Position numbers and translations under genes: made by a program. Positions 10,371 through 20,374 of a stretch of 64,000 nucleotides of DNA are shown here, piece after piece (position 1 is the stretch's first letter; each line of letters starts with the position of its first letter). The DNA is from Sepioteuthis lessoniana (Eukaryota > Mollusca > Cephalopoda > Myopsida > Loliginidae). The stretch covers positions 83,083,301 to 83,147,300 of the forward strand of contig OY757904.1 of assembly GCA_963585895.1 (NCBI GenBank), written 5' to 3'. The notes beneath the pieces were generated by a model, which saw only the letters and a list, made by a program, of their open reading frames with translations, was not told the DNA's origin and searched no databases.

Positions 10371-11066
10371 AGAGTTGCTAGCACTCTCTTAGCACTCTAT
10401 CAGAAGGATAGCGCATAACTGTAAATAGCCTTCGAGAAAAGACTTCGAGAGTTAATTATTAAGACTTGTAGCTAGGGCACACTTCGGCATGCCGTGGTAT
10501 CAACGGCACGGATTGGATCGAGTGTGTCATGTCTCTGAATACGGTCGTCAGTCGAAGATGCCTGACACGGGAGCCAGTGAGGCCTAGCATTCGCTTCACG
10601 TGGCTAAGGCTGATATTCCTCGAACCTCATGGGACCGTCCCTCAAGCCTCAGACCCTCTGAGAAGGAGCTAGATTTATCATCTGGCTTCTTAGACGCCTG
10701 CTTTTAGGGGAATGCCGACGAGGCACTAGGAATTTTTGGAAATACCAGGCGCGCCTGGGCTACTCTCCTGTGCCCGGACTCATCTTAAAAAAGACCTTGC
10801 GCTGTACTCACCTGTTTGGTGGGGTGAGCGACAAATACCGCTGATTACTAAGTCGATATTAAGCCTATTGATATTAGTACTGATCAAATTTCATTCGGCG
10901 ATACAGCATTTTGACCCTCACCTATTTCTTGTTAGTTCTCTTGTTAATTGTTTCTAACTTATTGTACTGTGTTTTTAGTATGTATCCGTTTATCACCTGA
11001 TACTGATGCTGAATGAATATATTAAGCATTCTTCTCTGTGTATCATTCACCTCGATGATACAAGAT
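10371..11066 (+). mobile_element. Gypsy-P LTR
   Basis: About 700 bp. Homologous stretches lie at 24,975-25,500 and 42,530-42,900, and the last 100 bp recurs at 56,882-56,975. It begins TGTTGTAGAG and ends '...gatgatacaa', followed by 'gattggtgacgaagg', the usual place and shape of a primer-binding site. It is relatively GC-rich in the middle (10,480-10,800) compared with its surroundings. Confidence 0.6.
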
Positions 11067-11430
11067 TGGTGACGAAGGTTCGAAAAATTACAAGATTAAC
11101 GACTAGGATTCGAGAAATAACAATTGAAAAAAAAGATTGACAACGGTAGCCGCAAAGGACGAACAAGCACGCAGAAACATTAATAGAAATACAAGTTGAC
11201 AAGTACTTCTTACCTACAGAAATAAGGGGTTTGAAAATTGCCAGCTGGAAATCTTCAAATAGCAAGAGATTTTACGCAAACAGAAAATGGGAAAAATTCT
11301 GAACCAACGTCAAGAAACATAAAAAGGCCTCGAAAAGAAATCGAGCAAGAATATAAAAAATATTTTCAAATTACTGCAAATTTTCTCAATAAGAGAAATT
11401 GATCCAGGCAGTTCTAATATCTTTTCTCAT
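11067..11430 (+). mobile_element. Gypsy-P leader and gag 5' end
   Basis: This is collinear with 56,977-57,335 in the longer gypsy-P copy, including the words 'gacgaacaagc', 'gaaattgatccaggcag' and 'ctaatatcttttctca'. It stops abruptly at about 11,432, where RTE sequence begins. No intact frame. Confidence 0.65.
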
Positions 11431-12375
11431 GGAGACATGAATGCTCAAATAGGTAAAAACGAAACCACAAATTCAGCTTACACAACTCATCAAACAAAAA
11501 TGGGGAACCCATAACAGATTTCTTACTTGAAAATTGATTATATGCATTAATATCAAATTTCAGAAATAGAACGGGAAATTAAGGACCAACACTTACGCAA
11601 AAATGCAAAAGCACAGATAGAAATTCGATATATATTCAGGATATGTCCGAAAAACTTACTTCAAATGACGAATATGAGAACTTCGTCCAAAAGGGTGCAG
11701 AATGCATACCAACCAAACTAAGAGACAAACAGTCGCAGTTAGGGAAAAACGAGAAAACGTGAAAACAGCATCCCTTTGTCACAAAAGGAAGTCAACTAAT
11801 GCCAACTTACGAAGGCACAAAATTAACTAGTCAACGCATAACCAAAAAGAACAAATCGAATACATTTAAGGCCAGCTCAATAGAATTAGAAACTCCGTAG
11901 AAGATAGACAATCTCGTATAGCATGGCAGACAGTAAATGATGTGAATAAAAGGAAGAGTACTTTCCGAGTTAAATTAAAGCAGCCAATAGAGAAAAATGA
12001 ATGAACATGTAGTAAGAAAATTTCAAGAATCTGCTTGGAAAATCCCTTAAAGTTACAGATAAACTAATCAAGATAATTAATAATTAACTCGACATCAAAC
12101 TAGGACAGCTTACGCAAGGTGAACTCGACGTAGTACTAACAAAATTAAAAGCAGGAAAGCTGGCGGACTCGATGAAATACCATCAGATTATAGAAGGAAA
12201 GGAAATTCGATGATGTATTGCTTCGAAAATATAACGCCATATATAACCGGACATATAGAGATGGACAAATGGCTGCATCCTTCCTTACACCAAGAAAGGT
12301 GACCTCAGAATTGCCAAGAACTACCAACGTATAACGAGGTATATCACAACTTACTAGAAGTGATGGGTAAATTGA
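11431..12375 (+). mobile_element. RTE-type LINE, middle part
   Basis: The copy starts inside the endonuclease domain at 'GDMNAQIGKNETTNSAYTTH' (from about 11,431) and continues through the linker into the start of the reverse transcriptase ('gcggactcgatgaaatacc' near 12,163). Stops and frameshifts are frequent. It is collinear with 28,360-29,290 and 48,205-49,040. It lies just upstream of repeat-gene copy 1, as the fuller RTE copies lie upstream of copies 2 and 3. Confidence 0.75.
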
Positions 12376-12802
12376 ACTACTTTCTACTTCTTTAAACAAT
12401 TTATCCAATTTGTAAAAATTTTCGGACTAAATTCTGTACGCATCAGACACTCTTTAGTAAATTTCACATTTTTGCACTTCTCAACCACCAAACATTTATT
12501 ACAGACTACAATTCAAGTCTCTGTTTTTCAATAATCTCACAATAAATATTTCTGCACAATTAAAATAAATTTTTACTCTTAACCAATTCAGAACATTGTT
12601 GAGTTTATCTTTATGGCAACATGTTCCGAGAAAATTTGTTTCTTGCTTTTACGTTTCCGTTCTTTTTGTAAGGGTTTTTTTAGCATTTTCAAAAATATTT
12701 ACACCCTTTATTGACTGATACTCTAATATATTACTTTCAGAAAGTCATACATGTCTGAAGATGGTGATTCAACTGATTAAACTATAAGAGGACCACACTC
12801 TG

Positions 12803-12854
<52 letters not shown>

Positions 12855-13911
12855 ATTTATATATATAAACTAATATATTCATCATTTTCGGATTGATTTC
12901 TTTCGATGTTCATTATATCTATTTACCTTATCTTCTTTTGAGTTTAAATTCTATGACACGTTTAAAGATTTTATACTTAATCTAGAAACTAAGATGAAAT
13001 GTTAAGCATATTTAATTAAGTATTCTTTTCGAAGTATCAAAATATACGTGTTGGACAATAATTGATGTTTTATTCATATATGGAATTAGGTACAATGTCA
13101 AGAAATGACAAAGTCACAGGTTATAATAATGTAACGTGTTTACTTGAACATAGTTGGAGAATATTCGATTATATCGGGATCTTTTTTATTATGCCGTCAA
13201 CATGTATATTTCTAAAATTTAGAAGCAAGTATTCATTCTAAATAGTAAAAAAGTTTAGAATTCTTTCTTTAAATTAGATTTTTTGTTTCCTTTGTCTTAC
13301 GAATATTAGTCACACCATCATATTGTAATTTTCAACAATTCTCAAAATTTTCTTAAACATTTCTATTTTGTAAAATGAATTTTTTTCAATATCCGTTGAG
13401 ATTCTTTCATTAAAGAAAAAGAAAAGATTTCTATTAGGAAACAGACTTTACAAACGAATAACAAAACATGAAAACAACACGTAAACATAGCTAAAATTTT
13501 AAAATTTATTTCTATAGTAATGTAAGTATTCACACTTTCTTAAATTTCTTTCAGAGGTTTTGTTTTCTTTAATTCATTTACGGGTACTTGATGGAGTGTT
13601 ATTTCCATGGCAATTAGAGTTACGTTTTATTTATACGTTTTAAAAATAATTTTTATTGTATTTGTTTAATGAATTTCAGACACGTTATCATATTGATATT
13701 TCTACACAATACATTTGTCTTTTTCAACAATTCTCAAACAATCTTAAACATCTCTCTTTTCTAAAATTAATACTCTTAGATATTTAATAAGTTTCTTTAA
13801 TTCATGAAAAAGAAAAGTTTCTAATACAAATAAATAACAAAACATCGGAACAATTTATCGCTAAAAAGCCTTTCTTTTACACATGTACACTTAACAACGG
13901 CCATTTGATTC
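12376..13911. other. Duplicated upstream flank of repeat-gene copy 1
   Basis: No coding gene. The sequence is collinear with 30,700-32,490 upstream of copy 2, with 50,455-51,790 upstream of copy 3 and, for its middle part, with 7,290-7,820 upstream of copy 0. Landmarks are 'acatgtctgaagatggtgat', 'gttggacaataattgatg', and 'ggtacttgatggagtgtta' shared with copy 2. It may carry distal regulatory elements of the repeat gene, but none can be named. Confidence 0.65.
12804..12849. repeat. (AT)n microsatellite
   Basis: An AT run of about 46 bp in the flank of copy 1. It is absent from the equivalent position in copies 2 and 3. Confidence 0.95.
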
Positions 13912-13951
13912 TATATAAAAACTCTGATTTTCTTCAAACGACCTCTCAGTC
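13912..13951 (+). promoter_or_regulatory. Core promoter of repeat-gene copy 1 (TATA + Inr)
   Basis: TATATAAAA at 13,912-13,920 is followed 34 nt further by TCAGTC, with the candidate start A at 13,948. The spacing fits a polymerase II TATA/initiator promoter. The block is conserved almost base for base in copy 2 (32,489-32,528), whereas more distal flank differs more. The start site is inferred. Confidence 0.65.
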
Positions 13952-14002
13952 CAACGTTTCTCTCTACAAGATATTCTCATTCCTATTCTCAAAACCTCAA
14001 AT
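13948..14002 (+). other. Non-coding exon 1 of copy 1 (inferred)
   Basis: The segment from the initiator to a donor-like GTAAAT at 14,003 has no in-frame ATG that would start the protein. Intron 1 would run 14,003-14,459, ending in a polypyrimidine tract and CAG just before the signal-peptide exon. The acceptor is strong; the donor is only fair and another could be used. Confidence 0.45.
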
Positions 14003-14214
14003 GTAAATGTTCATACTTTCTTGATTTCACTTTATCCTCCTCGTTATTCTCATTAATTTCAACTTAAGTGTTTTTCGTTTAAATTCTTTTATATCATTCT
14101 AACATATATCCATACATTTTTTTATCAGTAAGAGTTCTTGGACGACTTGTTTAATCAACAGTTAAACTTTAAAAATGATTTTCTAGATTGAATCATATCT
14201 ATGTCCACATAAAC

Positions 14215-14300
14215 AGTGGACACCTGAAGAAGGCCGGAGGATACAGCGGCAGAAACGTGAAAAGGTAATAAAGACGAAGACAATAGTCCGAAAACCCTTA
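14215..14300 (+). repeat. Retroelement tail-like hairpin motif in intron 1
   Basis: The words 'acacctgaagaaggccgga' and 'ggcagaaacgtg' are typical of 3' tails of Penelope-like and related retroelements, whose conserved CTGA...GAAAC boxes can form hammerhead-like folds. The same piece sits in intron 1 of copy 2 (about 32,797-32,880) and in another context near 53,010-53,050 (inverted). CTGAAGA is not a proper hammerhead core. Confidence 0.4.
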
Positions 14301-14465
14301 CTGAAAAAAATCTTCAAGCATCGTCTCAGAAATTTTGACAATTAATGTACACATATATTTAATATTTACGAAATATAAGTTAATTACAAATTTCTTTCTC
14401 AATGGAACATGAGAGTTTTCAAATCAACAAGTTAAATGTGTTTCATCTTCTTTTTTCAGATCAGC

Positions 14466-16709
14466 ATGAACGGAAAATTAGCCTTCTTGATGGCCCTGTG
14501 TATCGTGTCCAGTTTTGTAGGTAAGTAAAACGACTTATCTTCCGGTGTGTAAATTGCTTTTCATTCATCAGAAATGTTCTGTGAAAAAAAAAATTCATTC
14601 ATTATTTTCACTTCTTCGTTCTTTCTTTTTCATAGTGAGCCAAGCAGGAGTCATACGCACTACGACGACATCCGAAGAAATTTTGGGGACGCCGAAGAAA
14701 CTACTACCGAGGCAATGAAATCCGATAAACATTTTGGGGACACCGAAGAGACTACTACTGAGGCAATGAAATCCGATAAACATTTTGGGGACACCGATAA
14801 AACTACTACCGAGGCCATGAAATCCGATAAACATTTTGGGGACGCCGAAGAGACTACTACAGAGGCAATGAAATCCGATAAACATTTTGGGGACGCCGAT
14901 AAAACTACTACCGAGGCAATGAAATCCGATAAACATTTTGGGGACACCGATAAAACTACTACTGAGGCAATGAAATCCGATAAACATTTTGGGGACGCCG
15001 AAGAGACTACTACCGAGGCAATGAAATCCGATAAACATTTTGGGGACGCCGAAGAGACTACTACCAAAGCAATGAAATCCGATAAACATTTTGGGGACGC
15101 CGATGAAACTACTACCAAAGCAATGAAATCCGATAAACATTTTGGGGACGCCGAAGAGACTACTACCGAGGCAATGAAATCCGATAAACATTTTGGGGAC
15201 GCCGATAAAACTACTACCGAGGCAATGAAATCCGATAAACATTTTGGGGACGCCGATAAAACTACCACCGAGGCAATGAAATCCGATAAACATTTTGGGG
15301 ACGCCGAAGAAACTACTACTGAGGCAATGAAATCCGATAAACATTTTGGGGACGCCGAAGAGACTACTACAGAGGCAATGAAATCCGATAAACATTTTGG
15401 GGGCGCCGAAGAGACTACTACTGAGGCAATGAAATCCGATAAACATTTTGGGGACACCGATAAAACTACTACTGAGGCAATGAAATCCGATAAACATTTT
15501 GGGGACGCCGATAAAACTATTACAGAGGCAATGAAATCCGATAAACATTTTGGGGACACCGATAAAACTACTACAGAGGCAATGAAATCCGATAAACATT
15601 TTGGGGACGCCGAAGAAACTACCACCGAGGCAATGAAATCCGATAAATATTTTGGGGACGCCGATAAAACTACTACCGAGGCAATGAAATCCGATAAACA
15701 TTTTGGGGACGCCGAAGAAACTACTACCGAGGCAATGAAATCGGATAAACATTTTGGGGACGCCGAAGAAACTACTACTGAGGCAATGAAATCCGATAAA
15801 TATTTTGGGGACCCCGATAAAACTACTACAGAGGCAATGAAATCCGATAAACATTTTGGGGACGCCGATGAAACTACTACCAAAGCAATGAAATCCGATA
15901 AACATTTTGGGGACGCCGATAAAACTACTACCGAGGCAATGAAATCGGATAAACATTTTGGGGACGCCGAAGAAACTACTACTGAGGCAATGAAATCCGA
16001 TAAACATTTTGGGGACGCCGAAGAGACTACTACTGAGGCAATGAAATCCGATAAACATTTTGGGGACGCCGAAGAAACTACTACTGAGGCAATGAAATCC
16101 GATAAACATTTTGGGGACGCCGAAGAGACTACTACTGAGGCAATGAAATCCGATAAACATTTTGGGGACGCCGAAGAGACAACTACCGAGGCAATGAAAT
16201 CCGATAAACATTTTGGGGACGCCGAAGAGACTACTACCAAAGCAATGAAATCCGATAAACATTTTGGGGACGCTGATGAAACTACTACCAAAGCAATGAA
16301 ATCCGATAAACATTTTGGGGACGCCGAAGAGACTACTACTGAGGCAATGAAATCCGATAAACATTTTGGGGACACCGATAAAACTACTACTGAGGCAATG
16401 AAATCCGATAAACATTTTGGGGACGCCGATAAAACTACTACAGAGGCAATGAAATCCGATAAACATTTTGGGGACGCCGATGAAACTACTACCAAAGCAA
16501 TGAAATCCGATAAACATTTTGGGGACGCCGAAGAAACTGCCACCGAGGCAATGAAATCCGATAAACATTTTGGGGACGCCGAAGAAACTACCACCGAGGC
16601 AATGAAATCCGATAAACATTTTGGGGACGCCGATAAAACTACCACCGAGGCAATGAAATCCGATAAATATTTTGGGGACGCCGAAGAGACTACTACTGAG
16701 ACTCCTTAA
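14466..16709 (+). CDS. Copy 1: secreted 17-residue tandem-repeat protein
   Basis: I do not recognise this as a named protein. Coding exon A (14,466-14,520, 55 nt) begins after a clean acceptor and encodes MNGKLAFLMALCIVSSFV, a textbook signal peptide, ending in phase 1 at GTAAGT. Exon B starts after CATAG at 14,636; the shared start of the mature region is V-SQAGVIRTTTT, with a likely signal-peptidase site after SQA. Then come 39 exact-length 17-residue units (14,715-16,706), ending ETP and TAA. The repeat is acidic, Thr-rich (TTT triplet, possible O-glycosylation), with one His and one Phe per unit and no Cys, so it is probably disordered. With the canonical splice the start of exon B is 1 nt out of frame with the array, because one base is missing in the first partial unit (about 14,674-14,682) relative to copy 2; see findings for a splice that restores frame. 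Copies 0, 2 and 3 are tandem paralogs. Function unknown. Confidence 0.7.
14521..14635 (+). other. Intron 2 of copy 1
   Basis: A 115-nt intron bounded by GTAAGT and a T/C-rich TTTCATAG. The equivalent intron in copy 2 (33,140-33,459, 320 nt) has the same ends but is longer inside. The donor is GTAAGTAA, i.e. two GT donors 4 nt apart. Confidence 0.75.
14715..16706 (+). repeat. 51-bp coding minisatellite, 39 units
   Basis: Thirty-nine consecutive 51-bp units with no length variation. Variation is concentrated at residues 10-13 (AEE, ADK, TDK, ADE, one PDK) and at the E/K before A; H is replaced by Y in units 19, 22 and 39. The unit is a multiple of three, so open frames also appear in the other two plus frames and on the minus strand (up to 733 codons); these are shadows. 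The codon-level conservation of the sense frame between copies argues for the plus-strand frame. Confidence 0.95.
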
Positions 16710-16796
16710 GCTGAAAATTAATATAAGTCGTCGAAGGAATAGGCAATGATAATATCGAGAAATGATCAGTTTATATTTTGTAGTTGGTCTATGCAA

Positions 16797-16802
16797 AATA
16801 AA
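16797..16802 (+). terminator. Polyadenylation signal, copy 1
   Basis: AATAAA lies 88 nt after the stop codon, in a 3' UTR block ('gatcagtttatattttgta') shared by all four copies. Confidence 0.75.
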
Positions 16803-16914
16803 ATCAATTTTTAATTGGAATTTTGTTCTTTTTTTATAACAATTAATTGAAGGATTCTTTCATGAAAGCAGTTGATGCAAACTTGAATTTGTTGTAATTG
16901 ACATCTACGTGAAT

Positions 16915-17460
16915 GCAACAAAAAAAAACAGAATTTATGTATTTTAAACAACGTGGCAGGCATCTAAAAAGTAGAGCGGTCTACATATCTCGTAAGCAAT
17001 ATCTCATCGTCTAAAAGAGATAGTAACACATGCCTAACGACAGCAAGGTCTGCTAATAAGAGGTCATCGATCATATGAGACTTCTTCCAAGCTGTGGCTA
17101 CATCAGTACTCTTATATGGATATAGAAGTTAAGAAACGCATAGAGAAAAATCTAGATGGGAACTACACCAGAATGCTACGTGCTGTTTTGAACTAAAAAT
17201 GGAAGCATCAAAGCAGAAAAGTTTTTCAGCCACTTCCTTCCCATTGTACAAACTATCCAGGTAAGACGAAAAATAATACTGGTCACTGCATGAGAATAAG
17301 GATAAACTCATTAGCAATGTTCTCCTATGGACTCCTATACATGGACACACCAGACTTACGTACATTAACCCTGTGTCGACAAGGGACAAAGTCTAGCAGA
17401 TGTACCAGAAGCAATGGATGATCGGGACGGATAGAGAAAGAAATAACAATAATCCTATAC
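16915..17460 (+). mobile_element. RTE-type LINE 3' end
   Basis: The same fragment as at 8,040-8,720, directly downstream of copy 1. 'LDGNYTRMLRAVLN'-type sequence is visible around 17,145-17,195, followed by the C-terminal region in broken frames. It ends in a CA/TA-type tail at 17,510-17,589. Confidence 0.8.
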
Positions 17461-17529
17461 GTCCGTCTGTGTATGTCAATGTATTCATTTCAGTGTCTAG
17501 GTGTTTTTATGCACACACCCACACACATG

Positions 17530-17532
<3 letters not shown>

Positions 17533-17589
<57 letters not shown>
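17533..17589. repeat. (TA)n microsatellite
   Basis: A TA run of about 57 bp with a short CA-rich lead (17,512-17,527). Confidence 0.97.
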
Positions 17590-17592
<3 letters not shown>

Positions 17593-18480
17593 TACGTGTA
17601 CAGCAAAATTTGTACAATAGCCCGGTAAATGTTGGTTTCCTATAAAGGGATGTGAGGAAAGAAGAATCTCCTCTTTCAACTAGCACATCTAAGAATGGCA
17701 ACTGACCATTACTTTCCTCCTCCATAGTAAATGAGAGGGGGGAGTGTAGCCGATTCAATTTATCAAAAAATTTCAAAACATCACTACGAGATTTGAAGGA
17801 AACGAAAGTATCATCAACATACCGCAGATAGGTAAAGGGCTTAGGAAACTTATCAAACAGACGTCTTTCATGGAACCCAACAAAAATATTCGCCAGAATG
17901 GCGCCCAGTGGGGACCCCATACTAACGCCCTTAATTTGGCGAAACATAGTCTCATTAAAGCTGAACTACACCAACTTTGTGGCAATGCCCACCAATTCAA
18001 TGAAAACAGCCCCAGGAAAAGGAAGAGAGGCAATTGATGGGCCGCGATACAAAAAGTCGGCGCATATTCGGAATATTTGTAAAAAGAGAGACGACATCAA
18101 AAGAGACCAAAAATTGGGACTCCATACAAACGGGCAGTCGACGAATAATGGAACAGAATGTAAAAGAGTTCTTAACACAACACACAGAATAAAATTCAAG
18201 AACAGGTTTAAGGACATCCACCAACCATTTAGCCAAGGAATGTTTAATGATTGTTTTTCAGTCCTGCACAGGGCAAGAAATAAATCCCATCTCAAATTTC
18301 TAGAGGCGATTTATATCTCTATGAATCGCCGCTCTCTGTGCAGACAGTTAAACAATCACATTCTTAATATATTTGGGGAACTCCTGGATACAGGGGTTAC
18401 TTTGTTTTGTTTTTTGTTATTTCCTCTATCTGGCCATTCTGCTTATATATCACATATATATACCCCGTTTTTAGTTAAAT
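17590..18480 (-). mobile_element. Penelope-like element reverse transcriptase fragment
   Basis: On the minus strand, in two main frames, the RT core is clear: 'FLVSFDVVSLFTNIP' (motif A, around 18,080-18,125), then after a frameshift 'GVSMGSPLGAILANIFVG' (motif B, about 17,880-17,935), 'TYLRYVDDTFVSF' (motif C with the YVDD catalytic box, about 17,795-17,833) and 'LPFLDVLVERGDSSF' further on. The combination FDVVSLFTNIP plus G(V/A)xMGSPL and RYVDDTF is typical of Penelope-like RTs rather than LINE RTs. The element is cut by the microsatellite at 17,589 and carries at least one frameshift. It is absent from the equivalent position in the other units, so it is a unit-specific insertion. Confidence 0.85.
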
Positions 18481-18597
18481 TTCCGGTGTTCCCAACTTGA
18501 AAAGAGCCGGACGAAAAGGGTCCTTCGTTGTTTTACTGTTTTACTTGAGTTCCCCGACAAAAATTACCTATGGTGTCTCTGCTTATTATATATATAT

Positions 18598-19248
18598 ACG
18601 AATGGTGTGATGGGTTAATTTCCGCGTTTTAAATTATTACTTTCGTGTATGCGCTTTGTTTGTTTCAAGTTTTGTCTACTGTACAGCAAACTAAACTCGG
18701 TTGAGCATGGTCTGTAAGGAAAAATAGCACCGAGCATGGTCTGTAAGGAAAAATAGCACCGTGACGCTATTTACTCCGCCAGAAATTTGGAAGCAGTATG
18801 CATTACTGGATGATAATCACGCCAAATCTCAGATTGTTTAGGTTTCAATCCGAGGACAGCGTCGAGGATTAAAAAAGAATTGAATAATTCCTTTGGAGAA
18901 TACGAAGCTATGACTGTGCGGCAGCCTCAATCTGGTCTTTCTAACAGGAAAATGAGAAAAAAAAACGACGCTGCAAAGATTTTTGCTGGATTCGACAGAA
19001 CGTCCATTATTTTTTTCTCAAATGAGAAAGTTATCTGTCAAGATCACATGCTGAAATCAAAGAACAAACGTTGGCTTGCTCTGTTTAACAAAATCTACTG
19101 ATAGTGATAAAAAACCAAACGTCAAATCCACATCATAATTTTTGCGGTGATCACAAGCGATGGAGACGTTATGCCCTCATTCCTCTTTCCACATGGCCTC
19201 AGACTCAATACGGACGCTTATATCAAGTACCTAAGAGAGTTACTGCTG

Positions 19249-19250
<2 letters not shown>
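18598..19250 (+). mobile_element. Mariner-family transposon, truncated
   Basis: The 5' region (18,598-18,850) is non-coding and shared with 35,450 and 53,190. Transposase pieces follow: 'DHMLKSKNKRWLALFNK' (about 19,042-19,095) and, in another frame, 'MITSDGDVMPSFLFPHGLRL' (about 19,147-19,206), the region leading to the second catalytic Asp of mariner transposases. It ends in a CA/TA microsatellite, so the C-terminal half is absent. A 29-bp tandem duplication at 18,703-18,760 is specific to this copy. Confidence 0.8.
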
Positions 19251-19307
<57 letters not shown>

Positions 19308-19311
19308 TATT
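19249..19311. repeat. (CA)n(TA)n compound microsatellite
   Basis: A CA run of about 14 bp then about 48 bp of TA with one GT interruption. Confidence 0.96.
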
Positions 19312-19559
19312 AACTGGATTCGGTATTAAATAACCTGCGAGAGTTGTGCTATAAATCACAACTAAACCAAACTCTAACAATCCTGTTAAAAGGCCTGGAA
19401 ATAATACTGAAGCGATATCTGACAAGATGGTGACATTTGATGGCCTAAATTGCAATTAACTTACACTTCCAAGAACTTTAAAATATGGGAATTATTAGTG
19501 ATATCCAATAATCAGTAACTATATTATAAGTAGAAATCAATTATTTTTTCCTTATTGAA
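19312..19559. other. Spacer shared with unit 2
   Basis: No gene. The stretch from about 19,360 is almost identical to 38,520-38,720 and leads into the RTE fragment. Confidence 0.6.
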
Positions 19560-20110
19560 AAAATATATTTGTAAATAAACGAAGCTTTGCGTTAAGTTCT
19601 TCGTAGGTATATTGTTCTAGTTTGATGTGTCGTTGACTATAAATAATTCTTCTGATGTGTTTATCAGTGACTTTAGAAGTGTTTCCAATCAGATTCTTAA
19701 AAAGTTTTTTCCACTTGTGTATTCTTTCTTCTTTGCTGGCAGCTTTTAGTTTTGCTTTCGAGGTGCTCTTCTTTCTGCTCTTTTCATTTCCTGTTTGTCA
19801 TGCTATTCGTGATTACCTATCTTCTAGAGAGTTTCCGATTTTATCAAGTTGACCTTGAATGTATTTTTGTTGTTCTTTTGGCTGTGCGTTATTTAGTTCT
19901 CTCCGGGCTTTCTTAACTTTCATTGCGTTGACAACTGTTGGGTTTCTTTTATTAAATAAGAATGCTATTTTCATGTCACCTCATTATTGGCTTACTACTA
20001 GTGACTTCAATGGAACTCTATATTTGCCTCTCGGTTGGGTTGGAATGTAGTCCGCTGCTACTGCTTTGTAGGCAATAACTAAGTTTTCCTATTCCTCATT
20101 CGGTGTATGT
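19560..20110 (-). mobile_element. RTE-type LINE, middle part
   Basis: The minus strand encodes the linker between endonuclease and RT: 'NKRNPTVVNAMKVKKARREL' and 'EERIHKWKKLFKNLIGN' are readable, ending near 'HIKLEQYTYEELNAKL'. It has stops. It is virtually identical to 38,720-39,165. Confidence 0.75.
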
Positions 20111-20173
20111 GTTTCAGATATCCCCTGAAGATTACCGAATTTTTTTCTTATAGTTAACGTATATTCATGGCTA

Positions 20174-20374
20174 ATATTTTAGTATTTTGTGGTTTCATGG
20201 TATGGGATTAATAAATAATGATAATACAGTGTTAGCTTTCAGCGTTGGTTTATGAGGCGAGGAGTGCATAAAACTGTTTGTGTTATTTTTACATATTGAC
20301 TTGAGAAGTAATCCATTAAACAGGAAATGTCATACTTATTGTTCTATAATCTAAGGGAGGTAACTTTAATTAGA
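20174..20374 (-). mobile_element. Gypsy-M 3' LTR
   Basis: Aligns with the LTR at 10,149-10,347 and lies just after the C-terminus of the minus-strand pol (20,400). Its inner edge is approximate. Confidence 0.55.

Noticed and set aside
14574-14714. ATG at 14,574 as start of a 711-codon protein
   Set aside because: This ATG lies inside intron 2. The upstream signal exon with good splice sites, conserved in copy 2, is the better start.
14595-16796. Minus-strand ORFs of 733 and 661 codons across the repeat array
   Set aside because: They are shadows of a 51-bp repeat whose length is a multiple of three. The plus frame has the signal exon, promoter, stop and polyadenylation signal.
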